The translations under genes and the position numbers were made by a program. Under the pieces are notes generated by a model. It saw nothing but the letters and a program-made list of their open reading frames with translations, had not been told where the DNA came from and did no database searches. Below are positions 38,635-51,334 of a DNA stretch of 64,000 bases, one piece after another. Position 1 is the first letter of the stretch; every line of letters begins with the position of its first letter. The stretch comes from Apostichopus japonicus (lineage: Eukaryota; Echinodermata; Holothuroidea; Aspidochirotida; Stichopodidae): positions 23,293,111 through 23,357,110 of the forward strand of contig NC_092576.1 of NCBI RefSeq assembly GCF_037975245.1, in the 5' to 3' direction.

Positions 38635-40369
38635 TCAGCGCAACGCATCGGTGCAGCTCGAACCGGATGTTGCTGAATAGAAATGTTGTGTCTTAGCGTC
38701 ATATCATCAGGACCATATGAACTTGTTCACGGTGACAAGGTCTGTCTATGATAATCAGTATGGCAGTGTCCCTCGTCTGCCTGAGTCTGCCCCGGTGTAT
38801 ACATTCTCTTGTGGGCACAATGAAAACACGACGATTAGCCCACACAGTTCACTGACATTTTGAAGCACGGTGCAGCGTGGTTGGACAGAAGTGCCGTGCA
38901 TACAAGATATCGTAACTACTGTACATTTCGTGATATAACACGGTCAATGAAAACCAAAACAGTGGCATCTGTCCTTTTAGTTCATAGGCGTTCATTCGTT
39001 CCTTGTAATTATGCTAAATCCTCGTTTTAATGGTGGCGCTTAGCCTTTTGCTCTGAGCACTCGTTCGTTTCACGTGTAAGCGTTCGTTTTGATTTCGTGC
39101 GAATGTTCTTACAATACATCTTCGTTCTTATGGTGGCGATTGATCTTTTGTTCTGACAAGGGGATAAATTTGACTTCCCTGTGCTACTTGTTTTATTTTG
39201 TATTTAAATATATATTTTTTCAATTTTCTTTCATTTTTATTTGTTTCATCGTTGTAATGTTCTGCCCAAAAAGCCGCCCATACTGGTTTGAGGATTTGTA
39301 GCTTTCCGAAATTGACTGACTTGGTTGTAATCTATACGAATAAAAAGGTGCAATCCTGCATTCGTATTGGGCTTGCCCTGTCATACGTTGACTGTAGGTA
39401 TCACGCATTCCTCATTAAAGATAATAGGGAAATAATTACCCTTGACAAATGACGTATTATCATCCATGTTTTAATTCATAAACAAACAAACAAATATATC
39501 AACAAATTAAATCGTAATAATAAAATTGAATGGCACTAACCCAAATCGATAAAAATTGAGAAACACCTACATGGCCTCGGGTGTAAATCCCCAAATGCAG
39601 TGTCTGCTTTTTCAGGAAACATTTAGATTTCTTAAAACAAGTGCTATTTTTTATATTATTGGAAATTAGTTTCTAACCACAATGCATTGACGTTACGGTG
39701 ATGACTCCATTCTTAAGATATCAAGCTCACAGGGCATTAGAGTCCACAGATTGTTGTACATAAATGATCAGGTAATTACATTGCATTATTACATTAACAC
39801 ATGAGTGATGTGATAGCTTTACTGACTTTTGAACTGTAACATCTAACACGATTTTACACGATAGCGTTATTGTACTAGGTAAGAAATTTGTCAAATGTTC
39901 CCTTTAATTCTCTTAATTTAACATGTCGGTCTTTGGTGACCACAAACATTTCCACTTCTTACCCATCATGTGATGCATCAGCAAACAGGAGTACAAAGTA
40001 TGATATTGGTGAAAGCTTCCCTTCAAGAGATGTCGTGTTAACAATGTTTCTTTTTTTTTTAAATTAGACCTCTGGTGGCCTCAAAATAACCTCTCACCTC
40101 CACAAAAAAGCAAACCTCTTCTTCTGCGCAATATAATACATCCACATGCAAAGTATGAGACGTCTGATTCTCTTTTTGAGATACTGGTTACAAGGTTCTC
40201 AAATTGTGACCTCAAATGACCTTTGGCATTCACAGCAAGGCTTCTCAAACACACTCATGCCATCCACGCGCAGGCACAAATACAAAATCATGATTACATA
40301 GGTTATGATTATCATCGAAATCAACAAAAACGAAAGATACATTATGTTAATCCTAGTCCCAACATGAAG

Positions 40370-43300
40370 TCAAAATTTCTCTCCATGTAAGCAATATTGA
40401 GGATTGGATTTCCATCCGTTTGACTCTCTCAACACATCAACGACTGCTTGCATTTTCTCGTTATCGTTGTCCTCCTCTGTCCATTCTCTGAACATATATT
40501 TGTAAGCAATGATAGTGATTGCAGAAGCGTCTTGTCGGTGGTTTGCTCTACTTGATCCTTTCGGTGCGATACACTCCTTTTCTAAAGCGCACTGTAACCA
40601 CGGTTGCATTAGCTTCGTTTGAATGGTGGTGCTATTTATAATTAGCTGATTTCCTGCTTGTATATGTGGAGCAGAGTTGTTACAATTATGATATTCTTCT
40701 CTGTCTACGCCAAGTTTGGTAAACATTGCTGGTACAGTCAGTCTATAACGAGCACCTTTTCTTGGATCAAAGTAAGCAATGTACGACATGTAACCATGGT
40801 GACGTTGAATTCCCGGAAGAAGTACTTTAAGCGATTTTTTGAATCGTATGGAAGCATCTCCGTAATAAATTGCGCCAAATTCATTTAAAGAGAGCTGTAG
40901 AAAACAAAAAGAATATCAAAAATGCCAAAAAGGTTTCTAAGGATATTTTTAAGTCCCTTGCACGACCCATTGCGAGGACAGCAATGGCGCCATCATGAGC
41001 AGCGACACACCACAGTCAATTTAATGTACCGAATCTATTAACCGAGACATATAGTCCTAATTGGTCTTTACTGAATTTTCCATCCAGCATCATGGTCATT
41101 TATCCTTGGTTCTTGAAGAGCATAAGTATCCTACTGTTGGTCTACGGGAGAGATTGAAGGTGGTTTAAAGCGTAATGTTAAACTCCTGTGTGAATCGGAG
41201 AGATTCTGCAGCGAGAGCTGGCAGACGGGTTGATGGGTAATTTCATCTCGTTTGGCTCAAATTTAAGCTCAAGGTGATCATGTAAAAACCAATGTGTTGA
41301 GATAAATTGAAAAGGTCGCGGTAACTTGCTACATTGACATTCTTAAGTTCATTCAATTAATCTCATTTTAAGTTATTTTAATTTAATGTGGATACATTTT
41401 TCCAACTAGCAATTTTTTTAAATGGGTAGCAAGAAATTATTGCATAGAACTACTAGACATGACAAGTTATGACAATAGAGTAAGACTTGTTGAATGAACG
41501 AAAACTTTAAAGTCTACCACACACGCTCTTCTTCAGTTTTCATTAACCAACTGGATTTAGTATTATTAACTTCTCTGGTGACTAGTTGATACAACACAGA
41601 AATGTCTATGCAGCAAGTTACCTCGGCTTTTTCGAGTTATAAGAACTGAGCAATAAAGTTACAACAACAAGGCTTTTTGAGTTTTATAATATATATTTTA
41701 TTCCTTCCAAATATATTGACAGAAAAAAAGTCAACATTTCTAAAACAAAACAGTAATGTGCACCTTGTGACACAATAACGTAAAGGTGCTTAAACTTGTT
41801 TATATATTCTTATGAAATATTTACCCCATATTTACACAAGCAGTTGTTGAACTGTATCCCAGTACTAGTTTCACACTGGACACTACAGACATTAAAATGA
41901 TTAGGGCAGCCAGTGGTTGCAATGACCTTAAGAACAAGACACTAATTACAGTGTTATAAATACATTAAAGTTAGTTGCTTCCTCAGAGTTTTTACTCTTA
42001 AAACTAGCTTAGACTGTCATTTAGAAACAAGAGACTTATGAGATTCTTGTAGAAACAATCCCTAAGCATAACGGCTGTAAAGCAGACGTAATAGTAGTGT
42101 TTGACAATAGTTGACATAATTCTTGTGCACTTTGTAGCAATGCTGTTCTGGGCTGACTTTTACCTGTACATTCTGTACAGATATAGGCTATTTAGCTCAA
42201 GAAATTAAAGTTGTTCTTTGATAGATATGGAAGCATGAATAACTAACACAGCATCCAGATGTGGTGATGAACATGTGGGTTGCTCAGTTTCATTACATCT
42301 AAGATAACATGTTGTATAAAACATTTAACTTGTGCCCTTTATTGGTTGTATTCATCATAACTAACTACTATAGACAACAAGCTAGAGTGAGATGAACACT
42401 TATTTAGAACAAACTGGCCATTTGGAAAAATTAACAATATATGTACGCCTACACATATGATGATATATTAACCAGGGCTTCTTCTGCAGTTTTTTTTTAG
42501 TATTTCACTAATGTCCAACTTTGTCGTCTGTGAATGAGTACAACTCTCCCATGGTATCAATGTGGTTGACACAAATCAAACAGTAAATACGCAATTCTAA
42601 GGAAGAGCAAATGCACAGGGAAAAGTAACTTGAAAATTAAACATATTAGTCATTATAACATATTGTGTCTCAGTATAAATTATTACAAATATCTGTGTTG
42701 ATTTTAGTTATTATTTGATGTTCAAACTATTGGCAGAGACTATTACTTAGTGGAATGCCTGTCAATTTTCTTCCTTTCATCTCTTTTTTCTAAAACATAA
42801 AAATACAAACTAACACAAAATAAGTAAACTTATGGCAATATGCTTTTGAATGAGTCTTTCTTTCTATGTCAGGTTGAATAATACTTTTTGTACAAACTCC
42901 AAGGTTTTTTGTTTATCATTATGGTATTCCAAATTGAGGCGGTAATGAAGTGCAAAGTAAAAAGCGATAGCCTGATATAGAAAACTTCTTATGTTGTTAA
43001 TCACGATGTTTGCATCTATAATGATGGGAATTTGTGAAGGGTCTTCTCCAAAGACAAGAATCCTCTGGCTCTCATCCATCTCAATTTGAGTTTCTGACAT
43101 GTCCTGGCAAGAGAAAGTACAATTTGTTAGTAGTTTTGATGCATGTATAGAAACACACATACATGCGCACACACATACATGCACATGGAAACTGCAGCAA
43201 TGGAGGAAGACCCCTCTTTGCAGGGTTACTGTTTATTTTCTTGTTTTTGTAGTATTTAGGAAATCTAGTATTGGTTACCTTTGGGACAAGTAGGTGTGTA

Positions 43301-46300
43301 ACGGCTATGCAAAAAGGGGTTTATGCACGTCACCCTTGCCTTTGATAATACACACATTTTTTTTAAATATATGTACACACGTTTTCACAATGAAACGTTG
43401 AACTTTACACATGACGCAACCAGTGGCAACCTTTCAGGCTTCTAGTTGGACTCCTAGATGACCCCCTTGAATGAACCACTGGCGTTGACAGGAGGCATAG
43501 GAGCACATGATGACCAAAAATTAAAATCAGCATTATCCGAATAAAGCGCACAGTAATGTTTGGATATTATTCAAACTCCAAGCTAGGCCTAATAGTTTAT
43601 AGTGTAGCTACATGTCTCTAGTTTCTTGTAACCTGTGTCATAAGCCACTACGGTAACTTCCTACCAGCAGAACATCAAACTAACGATGTCGAAACCTGAC
43701 CACCTTGAAGTTTCCTCCATTCTTTTTCTCTACATATTGCATATAAGTGATTACATGTTTATCGCCGAACACTGATCAGGACCTGTGCTCTGTGATGCTT
43801 AGATGCTATTCAAGAAAAAAGCTGGTCCTAAATGAACTGCAAAGAACTATTAGTTAACCAGAGAAACTTTGGAAGCAGTATTGTTTCCAGGATTTTAAGA
43901 GTTGTGTCCGCGGGATGAAACGTCTTAAAAATTGTTTGCGTCCTAACAGAAATAAAAAATTTCGGCCCACAGTCCTCCATGGAAACATGCTCTTTAAAAT
44001 ACCTCTACAGGAACGCACAATACTTAATTATAAATGAGCCTTGAGAAACATTGGCTTGTGTACAACGGATGCCTATACTGATAGGTCTATAAAGTATAGA
44101 ATAAAAATACCGAACTTACAGAAAAATATTTATAAAAAAATACTTAGTAGAAAATATTACGTAGTGATATCAATGGCACAAGAGCACGCCCTTAAAGGCC
44201 TAGTACTTGCTTACAACGTTTATGAGCCCATGTCGTAAGTTAACCATTAACAGTTACCCCATGCAATTATATTCTTATGTTTTATTCAAAGTTGAACAAA
44301 CTTTCCCTTTTTCCCGAACCACTATAAACAAGTCGGCCCAACCTCAGCTAGTTTCGACCCCGGTCCTATTGCAGTATGTAAATATCTTTTTACGGAATTT
44401 CGATTAAAAAAACTCAAGCTCCAATGGCTACTTGTGACGACTGTATACTGCTTTACACAATTTACACTTTGACACTGAGTGATTATATCTACGAATTGTG
44501 CAAAAAGATACATATTTGTTATCCCTGGTTTAATGTTGCAGGTGAAACTATACATGTCTCTTAACTTTTTATCGGAGGTAGGAGTCGTTATAACTGCACG
44601 CCATTGTTCTATTAGAGATGCGAAGCCGTCTACCATAAAACTGTCTAGGCATACTAAACTATTATGATTTTGAATTCTTATTCATGAACTCATACTATTA
44701 TTTCTGGCTTCATCATCTATTGATAACAATGTGTTAACATTGCTGTGTCACATTTTGTGTTGTGTTTAATTTTTTTCTACCTGGTAAGTTATATAACATG
44801 TTTTAACAAAATAAAATACGAACCCACAGTTCCAGTTTACTGTTAATCAATGAATCCTTTGTAGAGATGTGTCTGTTGTATAAAGCTTTTCAAGATTGAT
44901 TGCTCAAGACAGCAAACAATAACAACACCACTGGAGAGAACGAAGTGGTAACAAAAGGGTATTTAATGTAGATCCACCCCTACAGTATACTCACAAAGAA
45001 GTGTTTAATATACCCGTTTATATTACTTGAGTCCATTTTTATGCACTCTGACTTCAGACCAATTCAAAGTTGGTATCCCATCTCGCTTGGAAGCGTTCTT
45101 ATTTTTGCCAAACATTTGGATTTTAGCCACAAATACTATAAATATCTTCTTATTTAGAGCAAATTCCAAGAGAAGCCAAGATTGGTTGCTGCTATACGTC
45201 ATATGGTAGATTCTTCTGGCACAAAAATAATGTGGCTTTGCAATTTATATAGAGACCGTGTGTAGGCCTATACGGTAATTTTCACAATAAATACATTTCA
45301 ATTAGATCCTTTCATTGTTCAAAGCTGTTTCAAAATGATGGCTACGAAGATAAACTGGTGATCGTAAGATATCATTTTGTGGAAGCTTCCAAGCAACTGC
45401 GATTTTTGACAATGTATGATTAATGGTTCTTTGCAAGTCCATTGAACAACACCAACAATGAAATTTAGTAACAGTGTGAGAAATAAGATTTGGAATCATT
45501 ACTAATCATCATTGCAACTTGAATATATCCAATATAGCTAAAATCTAGCTAAATTTGTTATTATATTAATATAGGGCATATCACCTACATCACTTACCAG
45601 GAAAATCACGGGCCATCGTTCAAGTAGCTCTTTGACTGGCGGTGTGTCATTACTAACTCCTCCTTCTGTAAGCGCATGTAAGACACAAATGGGAATGGAT
45701 TGTCTTTATTTTCTTGTTCTTTTTTGACATTTCTGTAATAAGACGGGTTCTAGTTGTGTTGTCTTCACCAATAAGAAGCTCCGGCCTCCGGGAGGAAGTT
45801 AAGCTCGATCCTCTTCATTCTTTACCTTTTGGTGTTGATGTCTCACTGCCAGTGGTCAATTTTTTTCTTGAATTGAATTTGATGCCTTTTCTCTCAGACA
45901 TTGATTCTTTGCCAGAATTGCTTTGCAACATCCATACACTCCAATTGTGTTGGATATGCTTTAAATTGCCGCATTTTATTAGATATTGCATCCAAAACAC
46001 GGCTTTTTATTTCCTTGCCCAAGGTAAGTTGATCTTTAGAAGTGTTGTAGTTTACATTACCTAACTCAAACATTAACTGTAACTCCAGTCTTAGCTCTGG
46101 AAGATGAAGTACCTCTGGACATGAATTCTGTCTCATTTGTTTCATTTGCAAAGACTTCATATCATCAGAGGAGCTGAAGGTCATTGTATCCTGTGAGCTT
46201 TCATCTTACGAATCACCGTAAGAAAAGCTACTGCAGCTTGCAATGCTTAATTGAAGAGGAAAAGGTGCTGGAATGGGTACTGCTTTGAGAACTTATTTAA

Positions 46301-49300
46301 CTGTTGCAGAACTCTGGACCAAATTCACCATATCTCTCCCAAAATCTGAATCTGTATACTGTAGAGAAAACTCATAGGTAATGTTTACTTTATTTTAATT
46401 ATTTGTTTTAAACTTTCAACTGAATTTGGGCGGTCCTGAAGGCAGAGCTTCCTGATGTCCGAGTCAGAAATTATCAACCTTAATTTCAAATCATACTGTC
46501 TCTCGTTTTGGTATCTATATGGAATGCAACACAAAGAAATCAAATAAAAGCGGTACTAAGTCTCACTGTTTTTTTTTTCATTGCCACATAGTGCTTTAAG
46601 ACGACTACATTACTTCCATGATTTGAACAGCATGCCAATGGATAGTAATCATCCAGGTCTCTAGACTCTCTTTGATGGATCAGTTTAAATATACCTGTCT
46701 CCTTTACAATGTATGCCCCAGATACTTTGCAATTCTACTTTCAAAATACTCTACCACAAAAAATATCCTTGTTAACTGTTTTTAGTTGAATCTTTGCAAA
46801 CTATGCTAAGCCATCAGAATCAGAAATAAGAACAAACATGTTTTTGGAACACTTTGTTCTATCCACTAAGACTGGGATTGTCGATAAATCAAGGACATTG
46901 GGGATAACACTCTTCGTAGCTTCTGAGAGTAATGCAATAGTTATACTTGTCAAATTCTCCACAACAACAGGTAAGCAAAAGAAATGTGGGGAAGCCAAAG
47001 GATATGTATCCATCTTTTCATACCTATTGGCTAAAGTAACTAGTATATTCTTGAAGTTATTAACACTTCGAATGATTCTCTTGAAGAAATTGTGTAACGC
47101 TTCGAACCTTACTGTGGAGACTTGAACTAAAGGTCCAAATAACCTTACTTGTTCTGGGTAATTTTCAGCAAAATGGTGCTTTGATTTCAGTCTAGCCTCA
47201 GGAAATGCCATCTTGAGTATCTGTTTGTGTTCATTTATTTTAGCCTGAAGAGAATCAATCATTCCTTCAGTAAAATTAGAGCTGTGAGCCATTTCAAAAA
47301 TATATTTGAGTAATAATATCACAGCAAGTACTGGGTCTTGCTCTGGTACATATAGTCTACCACAAATAGTTGGAGCAACCGGAGCAAGGTCCAGTTTTCA
47401 AACTGGTTACATCCAATACTACCTTTTGCCTTGTAATTTTTCAATTATTTATGGTCTATTTTATAACTGCTAGGCCTAACGCTAGCCAACATTGAGGTCC
47501 CATCACACGAAGTTGTGATAGTCATAATGTTAGATTATAAACTGTTCTAAAGTTAGTTTAACGTAAGGAAAGTTACGAAATTATGTTAACGAGGCAAACC
47601 TACATATAAGATACGGGACCAGAGCCACAAACCAAAGTATCAGTACTTGACGTAGCTTAACTTACTAATCATTTCCCTTTTGATTTAAACTCCATCCCTT
47701 ACTTTTATATTGCCGGCCAGCTCCGAGCTCTCTTCTGATCTGCTCTCACTCAATTCTCAGTACTGCATGTAGAGTATAGTAGGATGGATCAGTGTAGGCT
47801 ACTTATCGCGCAGCTGTTGTTCGTCGCGTGCGTCGTTCTCGAACATTCGGACTTTGCAAATAGCGTAATTACATGTTTCTGATAGTTTCAATAATTTTAT
47901 CGTCAGATGCAACACTTCGTAAACAAAAGTTGTAATAGAAATATATAACAGCTATCAATGTTGACTTATTCCGATTTTGCAAGGTTAACTACTCATTTAA
48001 AGTGGATGAAACTTGGCGGGAAATTTAACTGAACTACACGTTATGTCAGTTGATACAACACACGCAAAGAAGGTTTTGTTAAGCTAACTAGAGCAAAACT
48101 CAAACAGTGTCAGTAATGTTAACGGGTTATGATTTTTGTGTTATGGTAACCTACAACGGTTTTGCTGTGATAAATTTTCCAGCGAGCAAGGTTTTTCAGT
48201 GTAGGTGCGTACATTTTAATGTGCCATGATGTAATCATGTACCGTAATTATTAAACGTCAGTGGATAAAGTTCATCTACCGATACTTTGGCGGCCAATTT
48301 AGTTGAACGATATTTGAAGATCACAGCCGGACGCGACCCCAAGAACAGTGTGTTTAACATTTTCGTTCTAACATGCTTTCTAGTCAAGGGAAAAGTGTAC
48401 ACAAGAAACATTCTTTTGTCCAAAAATAGCTGAAAGAAACATCTTATTCCTATTTGTATATATACAAAACAAAACATTCATTTTGAGTTACTTTGCCCCC
48501 CCCCCCTTCCTTCCCCCTTTTCATATTGCCTTTCTTTTGAAATTGCCATGGTGTCAGACACCTTCAAACTTCAACAATATTATTATAAAATACCAATACG
48601 CCTAAATGCAAATAACGAACAGCGTAGTGAAGTATTCAGTCGATCACGTAACACTAGCAGCTTTGTAGGTGTAGTGTTGTCAGTTTTAGATTTGCTCAAA
48701 TCATTAAGCTTAGCATATGTAGAAACACTGAAATGTTATTATCTAAACAGAGTCATATCACGTTTAATTGTTTTGGAGCATTGTTTGCCATACAAAATAA
48801 CTGTCGAGTCATTATTAATGATGATTTTATGTTAATTTGCTCCTCCGGTAGTTTCCAGTATGTAAGTAACTCAGTAACTGGCTCTAAATCATTCCATGAA
48901 AATGAACCGTAACTCACATTGATGATAACTGGCTTCCACGCATACGACTGCAAATTTTTGACATGTTGTGGGTAATTGTTAAATGGAAAGCGTCGAAGTT
49001 TGACATCACATAGCTTTCTGACCTGTGTAAACCACAAAATACGAGAAACAGTAAGAATACAGAACAATTTGGGAAAGTAATGGACAATGATATCAAAGTT
49101 CACCATGATGGTCTAATGCACGTGAATTAGTTCCATGTTACAACTGCTACGAAAGTACTTCTGGTATTATACAGCTCAAATGTGTGAGTCAATACTGAGC
49201 AAGATGAATTTCACTCATCGCATCCATCCATCTATGGCACCCAGCTCAAAGAGAGGACAGTCCTAGATTCCCTCATCCCTTTCTTGTCCCTAAATGGAAT

Positions 49301-51334
49301 GAAATGTATAGATATACTTAATTGCTATTGCTCATCACGGTGAAAGAATAAGATGTCGATGTCAAGTCGACCTACGAACGTAAAAACTGCTACATAATTC
49401 CTTGCTGTAAATTTCCTGAACGATAAATCACATATGATATTGGTCAGGGTTTAGAATTGTTGCAAGCAAGAACAGTGTATTACCCGGTGTAGTGTAATAT
49501 TATGGACTGAACCGAAAGTGTAGAATGATCAGCTTATGCTTTAATATATACGCAGCTTAATTTGAGAGACTTCTGACAGCATATCGATTTTAATGGTTTG
49601 TTATTATGTTTAAGTATAGCAATTCTTGCTACTTTAACGCAATAAACTCAGTACATATTTTATTAGCTAGCAAGTGGTTTTCTGCATGACGAAAGTCGTC
49701 GTCCCGGATGCAAACGTAAGTCCAAATCTGTTAAAGATGCTTTTCAATTGTCTTGATCAAGATTGACTTGATGTCGATATTGTTAGGTCAATTAACCATG
49801 AATAATTCATAAATACATCGTAACATAGTTATATTTATTGCTTCCATGTATTTCAAGCTATGCCGAGGCGATCACTTTATACACAGTTTTCTAATTTGCC
49901 ACTGAAATATGTATGAAAGGGACATGACTGGAAGGTAGGTTATCCTAAAATCATGTGAAAATCTTATCCTACTAAAATGAATTATTCATATGCCATTATA
50001 ATTAATAATTTACATAAACATACCTACTTACTTATGACTTCCGTACTTTAGACAAATCATAAAAATTACATATTCATACTTTTCGTTTCATAGTGTTTGA
50101 CAAGCCCAGATCGTAGACTATTATTCTCTTTCCAGGCATATATTTTTGAGCTGTTCCGATGTAACCCATCGCTTCTTTGTAGTGATTGTCAGAGAATGCT
50201 GTGATGAGGACTAGTCTGTCGTACATTTCGTCTACTGTAAGAACCGACACATCTAAATCAATGTGTACACCGCCAACGTGTGGTGCTATCGTAGTATTAG
50301 GCTGAATCTCCGAGTCATTTCTTCCACGTGTGGGTATATTTATAGCGATCGATTCGGCATATCTGTTAAAATCTTAATGGATAGAAATACAATGCAAGTA
50401 AGTCAGACAACATTCAAATGCATGCTAATCTTAATAGATCACTGTAGACATTAGTGTTTATGTGATAGACATTGATAAAACTACTGTTATCATTACACTC
50501 CTAAACTTCTTATTTTCTTGGGAATGGTGCTTTAAATACTGATCGATTAATAAAATAGATCAGAACACATAATATTACGTCGGAATGGCGATATTGGAAG
50601 AACGAGGGCAGTGACCCCTGGAGATTGGGGAGCCGTGCAAAATTGTCACCAGTTGTTATAAGAGGTAGATTGGAGTGAATATTGACAGGTAAGAGGGATC
50701 TATTAAATACAAAATTACGTTTGCTGCGATACACCATAAAAGCCTATTGCTATTAGAGTTATACTCTACTAGTAAATGTCAGAAAATAGCATTTAAACAC
50801 CGAGACGTCACTTCATTGCTCACGGTAGACATAATTTGTTTTATTTTATGATGTAAATCGTTCGCAATAACTGCTAGAAGTCAAAATTGCAAGACTAATG
50901 TTTAGTTTCAGAAATTACCTTTTAAACAACCAGATTCAGGCTCAATAATAATACGGCTGGATCACTAACTCTAGAACACAAATTAGTGTGTTAAATTTTC
51001 CAAGAAAAAAAAGTTAACGGCATCTGTGATTTCAGACTACATGTTTAACATGCATTAGCAACGCTAGTATCATAAATATATTCATTATGGAAATATATCT
51101 ATCAAGAAGCAAGTTGTCTCAAAATCTAATACACCCTTATAGTCTGAATTGATAAAGGTTTCATATTATATGCCACAATTGTCATTGAATGTTGATATTA
51201 TTTACTAATACATTGATGATCTTACCATTTGATTGCACAGATGAAGTTGAATATTGCGTAACGTTGAATCCTACAAAGATTAAAAGCATGATACTGGCGA
51301 TGAAACTTCGTTTTAAAACTGCAGTGCTGTCCAT
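40370..51334 (-). CDS. DUF1647 / glycosyltransferase-like type II membrane protein (gene A), 4 exons, 343 aa
   Basis: Exons on the minus strand: 51334-51226, 50372-50080, 49022-48918, 40894-40370 (TGA). All junctions are GT-AG with matching phases (1, 0, 0). Residues 10-25 (SFIASIMLLIFVGFNV) form an N-terminal signal anchor after a basic KR, typical of Golgi type II enzymes. Following motifs: VLITAFSDNHYKEAMGYIG, KRIIVYDLGL, LCDVKLRRFPF, YAWKPVIIN, FGAIYYGDASIRF, WLQCALEKECIAPKGS and NHRQDASAI. From memory this order fits proteins carrying DUF1647, thought to be glycosyltransferase-like; no enzyme activity is known to me. Several N-glycosylation sequons (NVT 24, NDS, NTT, NST) support a luminal location. 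ATG 51334 has A at -3 and G at +4. Intron 3 is 8 kb and contains same-strand transposon-related gene remains. A paralogue lies at 61877-62401. Confidence 0.8.
42864..43103 (-). pseudogene. Last exon of a 'SAMD3-like' transposon-related protein
   Basis: After a TTGCCAG acceptor (AG at 43105-43104) an open exon of 79 codons ends in TGA. Its end, IAFYFALHYRLNLEYHNDKQ then KTLEFVQKVL, matches the C-terminus of multi-copy animal proteins that databases often name 'sterile alpha motif domain-containing protein 3-like' (pattern FGLxYALNLxYPxxxxxTFExxQK). It enters in phase 0, as the exon at 45598-45665 leaves, but I could not find the middle exons. It lies inside intron 3 of gene A, on the same strand. 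Whether it is still expressed is unknown. Confidence 0.55.
43106..45597 (-). other. Unassigned interval within gene A intron 3
   Basis: The missing middle of the SAMD3-like protein would be expected here. Open stretches such as the minus-strand frames at 44636-44322 and 45499-45302 show no family motif I recognise. Nothing is called. Confidence 0.5.
45598..46190 (-). pseudogene. N-terminal half of a 'SAMD3-like' transposon-related protein, frameshifted
   Basis: From acceptor CTCACAG (46191), a frame runs through LPELRLELQLMFE and KSRVLDAISNKM to RQFKAYPTQLECMDVAKQFW, then stops at 45894. This is the usual start of SAMD3-like proteins (KxYPTxxE...VAKxL). A second, shifted frame continues to a GTAAAG donor after 45826. 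It joins in phase to exon 45665-45598, which encodes TPPVKELLERWPVIFL, another family hallmark (xPxVxExxERWPALF), followed by GTAAGT. The frame shift and missing GYxSWxxxxKxKxxN segment between the two suggest a decayed copy. An unusual splice is the alternative. Confidence 0.55.
46801..47397 (-). pseudogene. KHHF/RFEAKHxFFK-type transposon-related protein fragment
   Basis: An open frame of about 198 codons is bounded by a stop at 47398-47400 and the TAG at its end. It contains CGRLYVPEQDPVL, then INEHKQILKMAFPEARLKSK, HHFAENYPEQVRLFGPL, then STVRFEALHNFFKRI and NNFKNILVTLANRYEKM. Multi-copy proteins with (L/K)PKHHFxxHYPxxIxxFGPL and MRFEAKHxFFK, often with N-terminal zinc fingers, are common in fish and invertebrate genomes and are regarded as transposon-related. 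No start codon or zinc-finger exon was found, so it is called a fragment. It lies about 0.6 kb upstream of, and on the same strand as, the SAMD3-like pieces. Confidence 0.6.
47401..48917 (-). other. Rest of gene A intron 3
   Basis: No recognised exon. It contains a C-run at 48497-48509 and otherwise ordinary AT-rich sequence. Confidence 0.5.

Larger units (their letters stand above)
34870..42540. repeat. Segmental duplication, copy A (partner: 54960-64000)
   Basis: Matching anchors in the same order and orientation include GTAGGAACAGCGCCTACAAA (34953/55041), ATACTAAACATGGACGGCGG (35845/57281), GCATATTGGAGTTCC (37569/57987) and TGCAGCTCGAACCGGATGTT (38653/58531). The last exon of the DUF1647-like gene (40370/61877) and TGTCCAACTTTGTCGTCT (42513/63983) also match. 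The offset is about 20.1 kb at the left and 21.5 kb at the right; insertions listed separately explain the change. The left edge fades at about 34870. The right edge lies beyond the last comparable base (42540), because copy B is cut by the window. Confidence 0.93.

Noticed and set aside
39089-39301. A 70-codon frame conserved at 59446-59664 in the other duplication copy
   Set aside because: Conservation is explained by the segmental duplication. The frame is a T-rich stretch with no domain, and surrounding non-coding DNA is equally conserved.
44322-44636. A 104-codon minus-strand frame in gene A intron 3 that looked weakly coding
   Set aside because: It does not match any part of the SAMD3-like or KHHF-type proteins and has no supporting splice sites, so no call was made.
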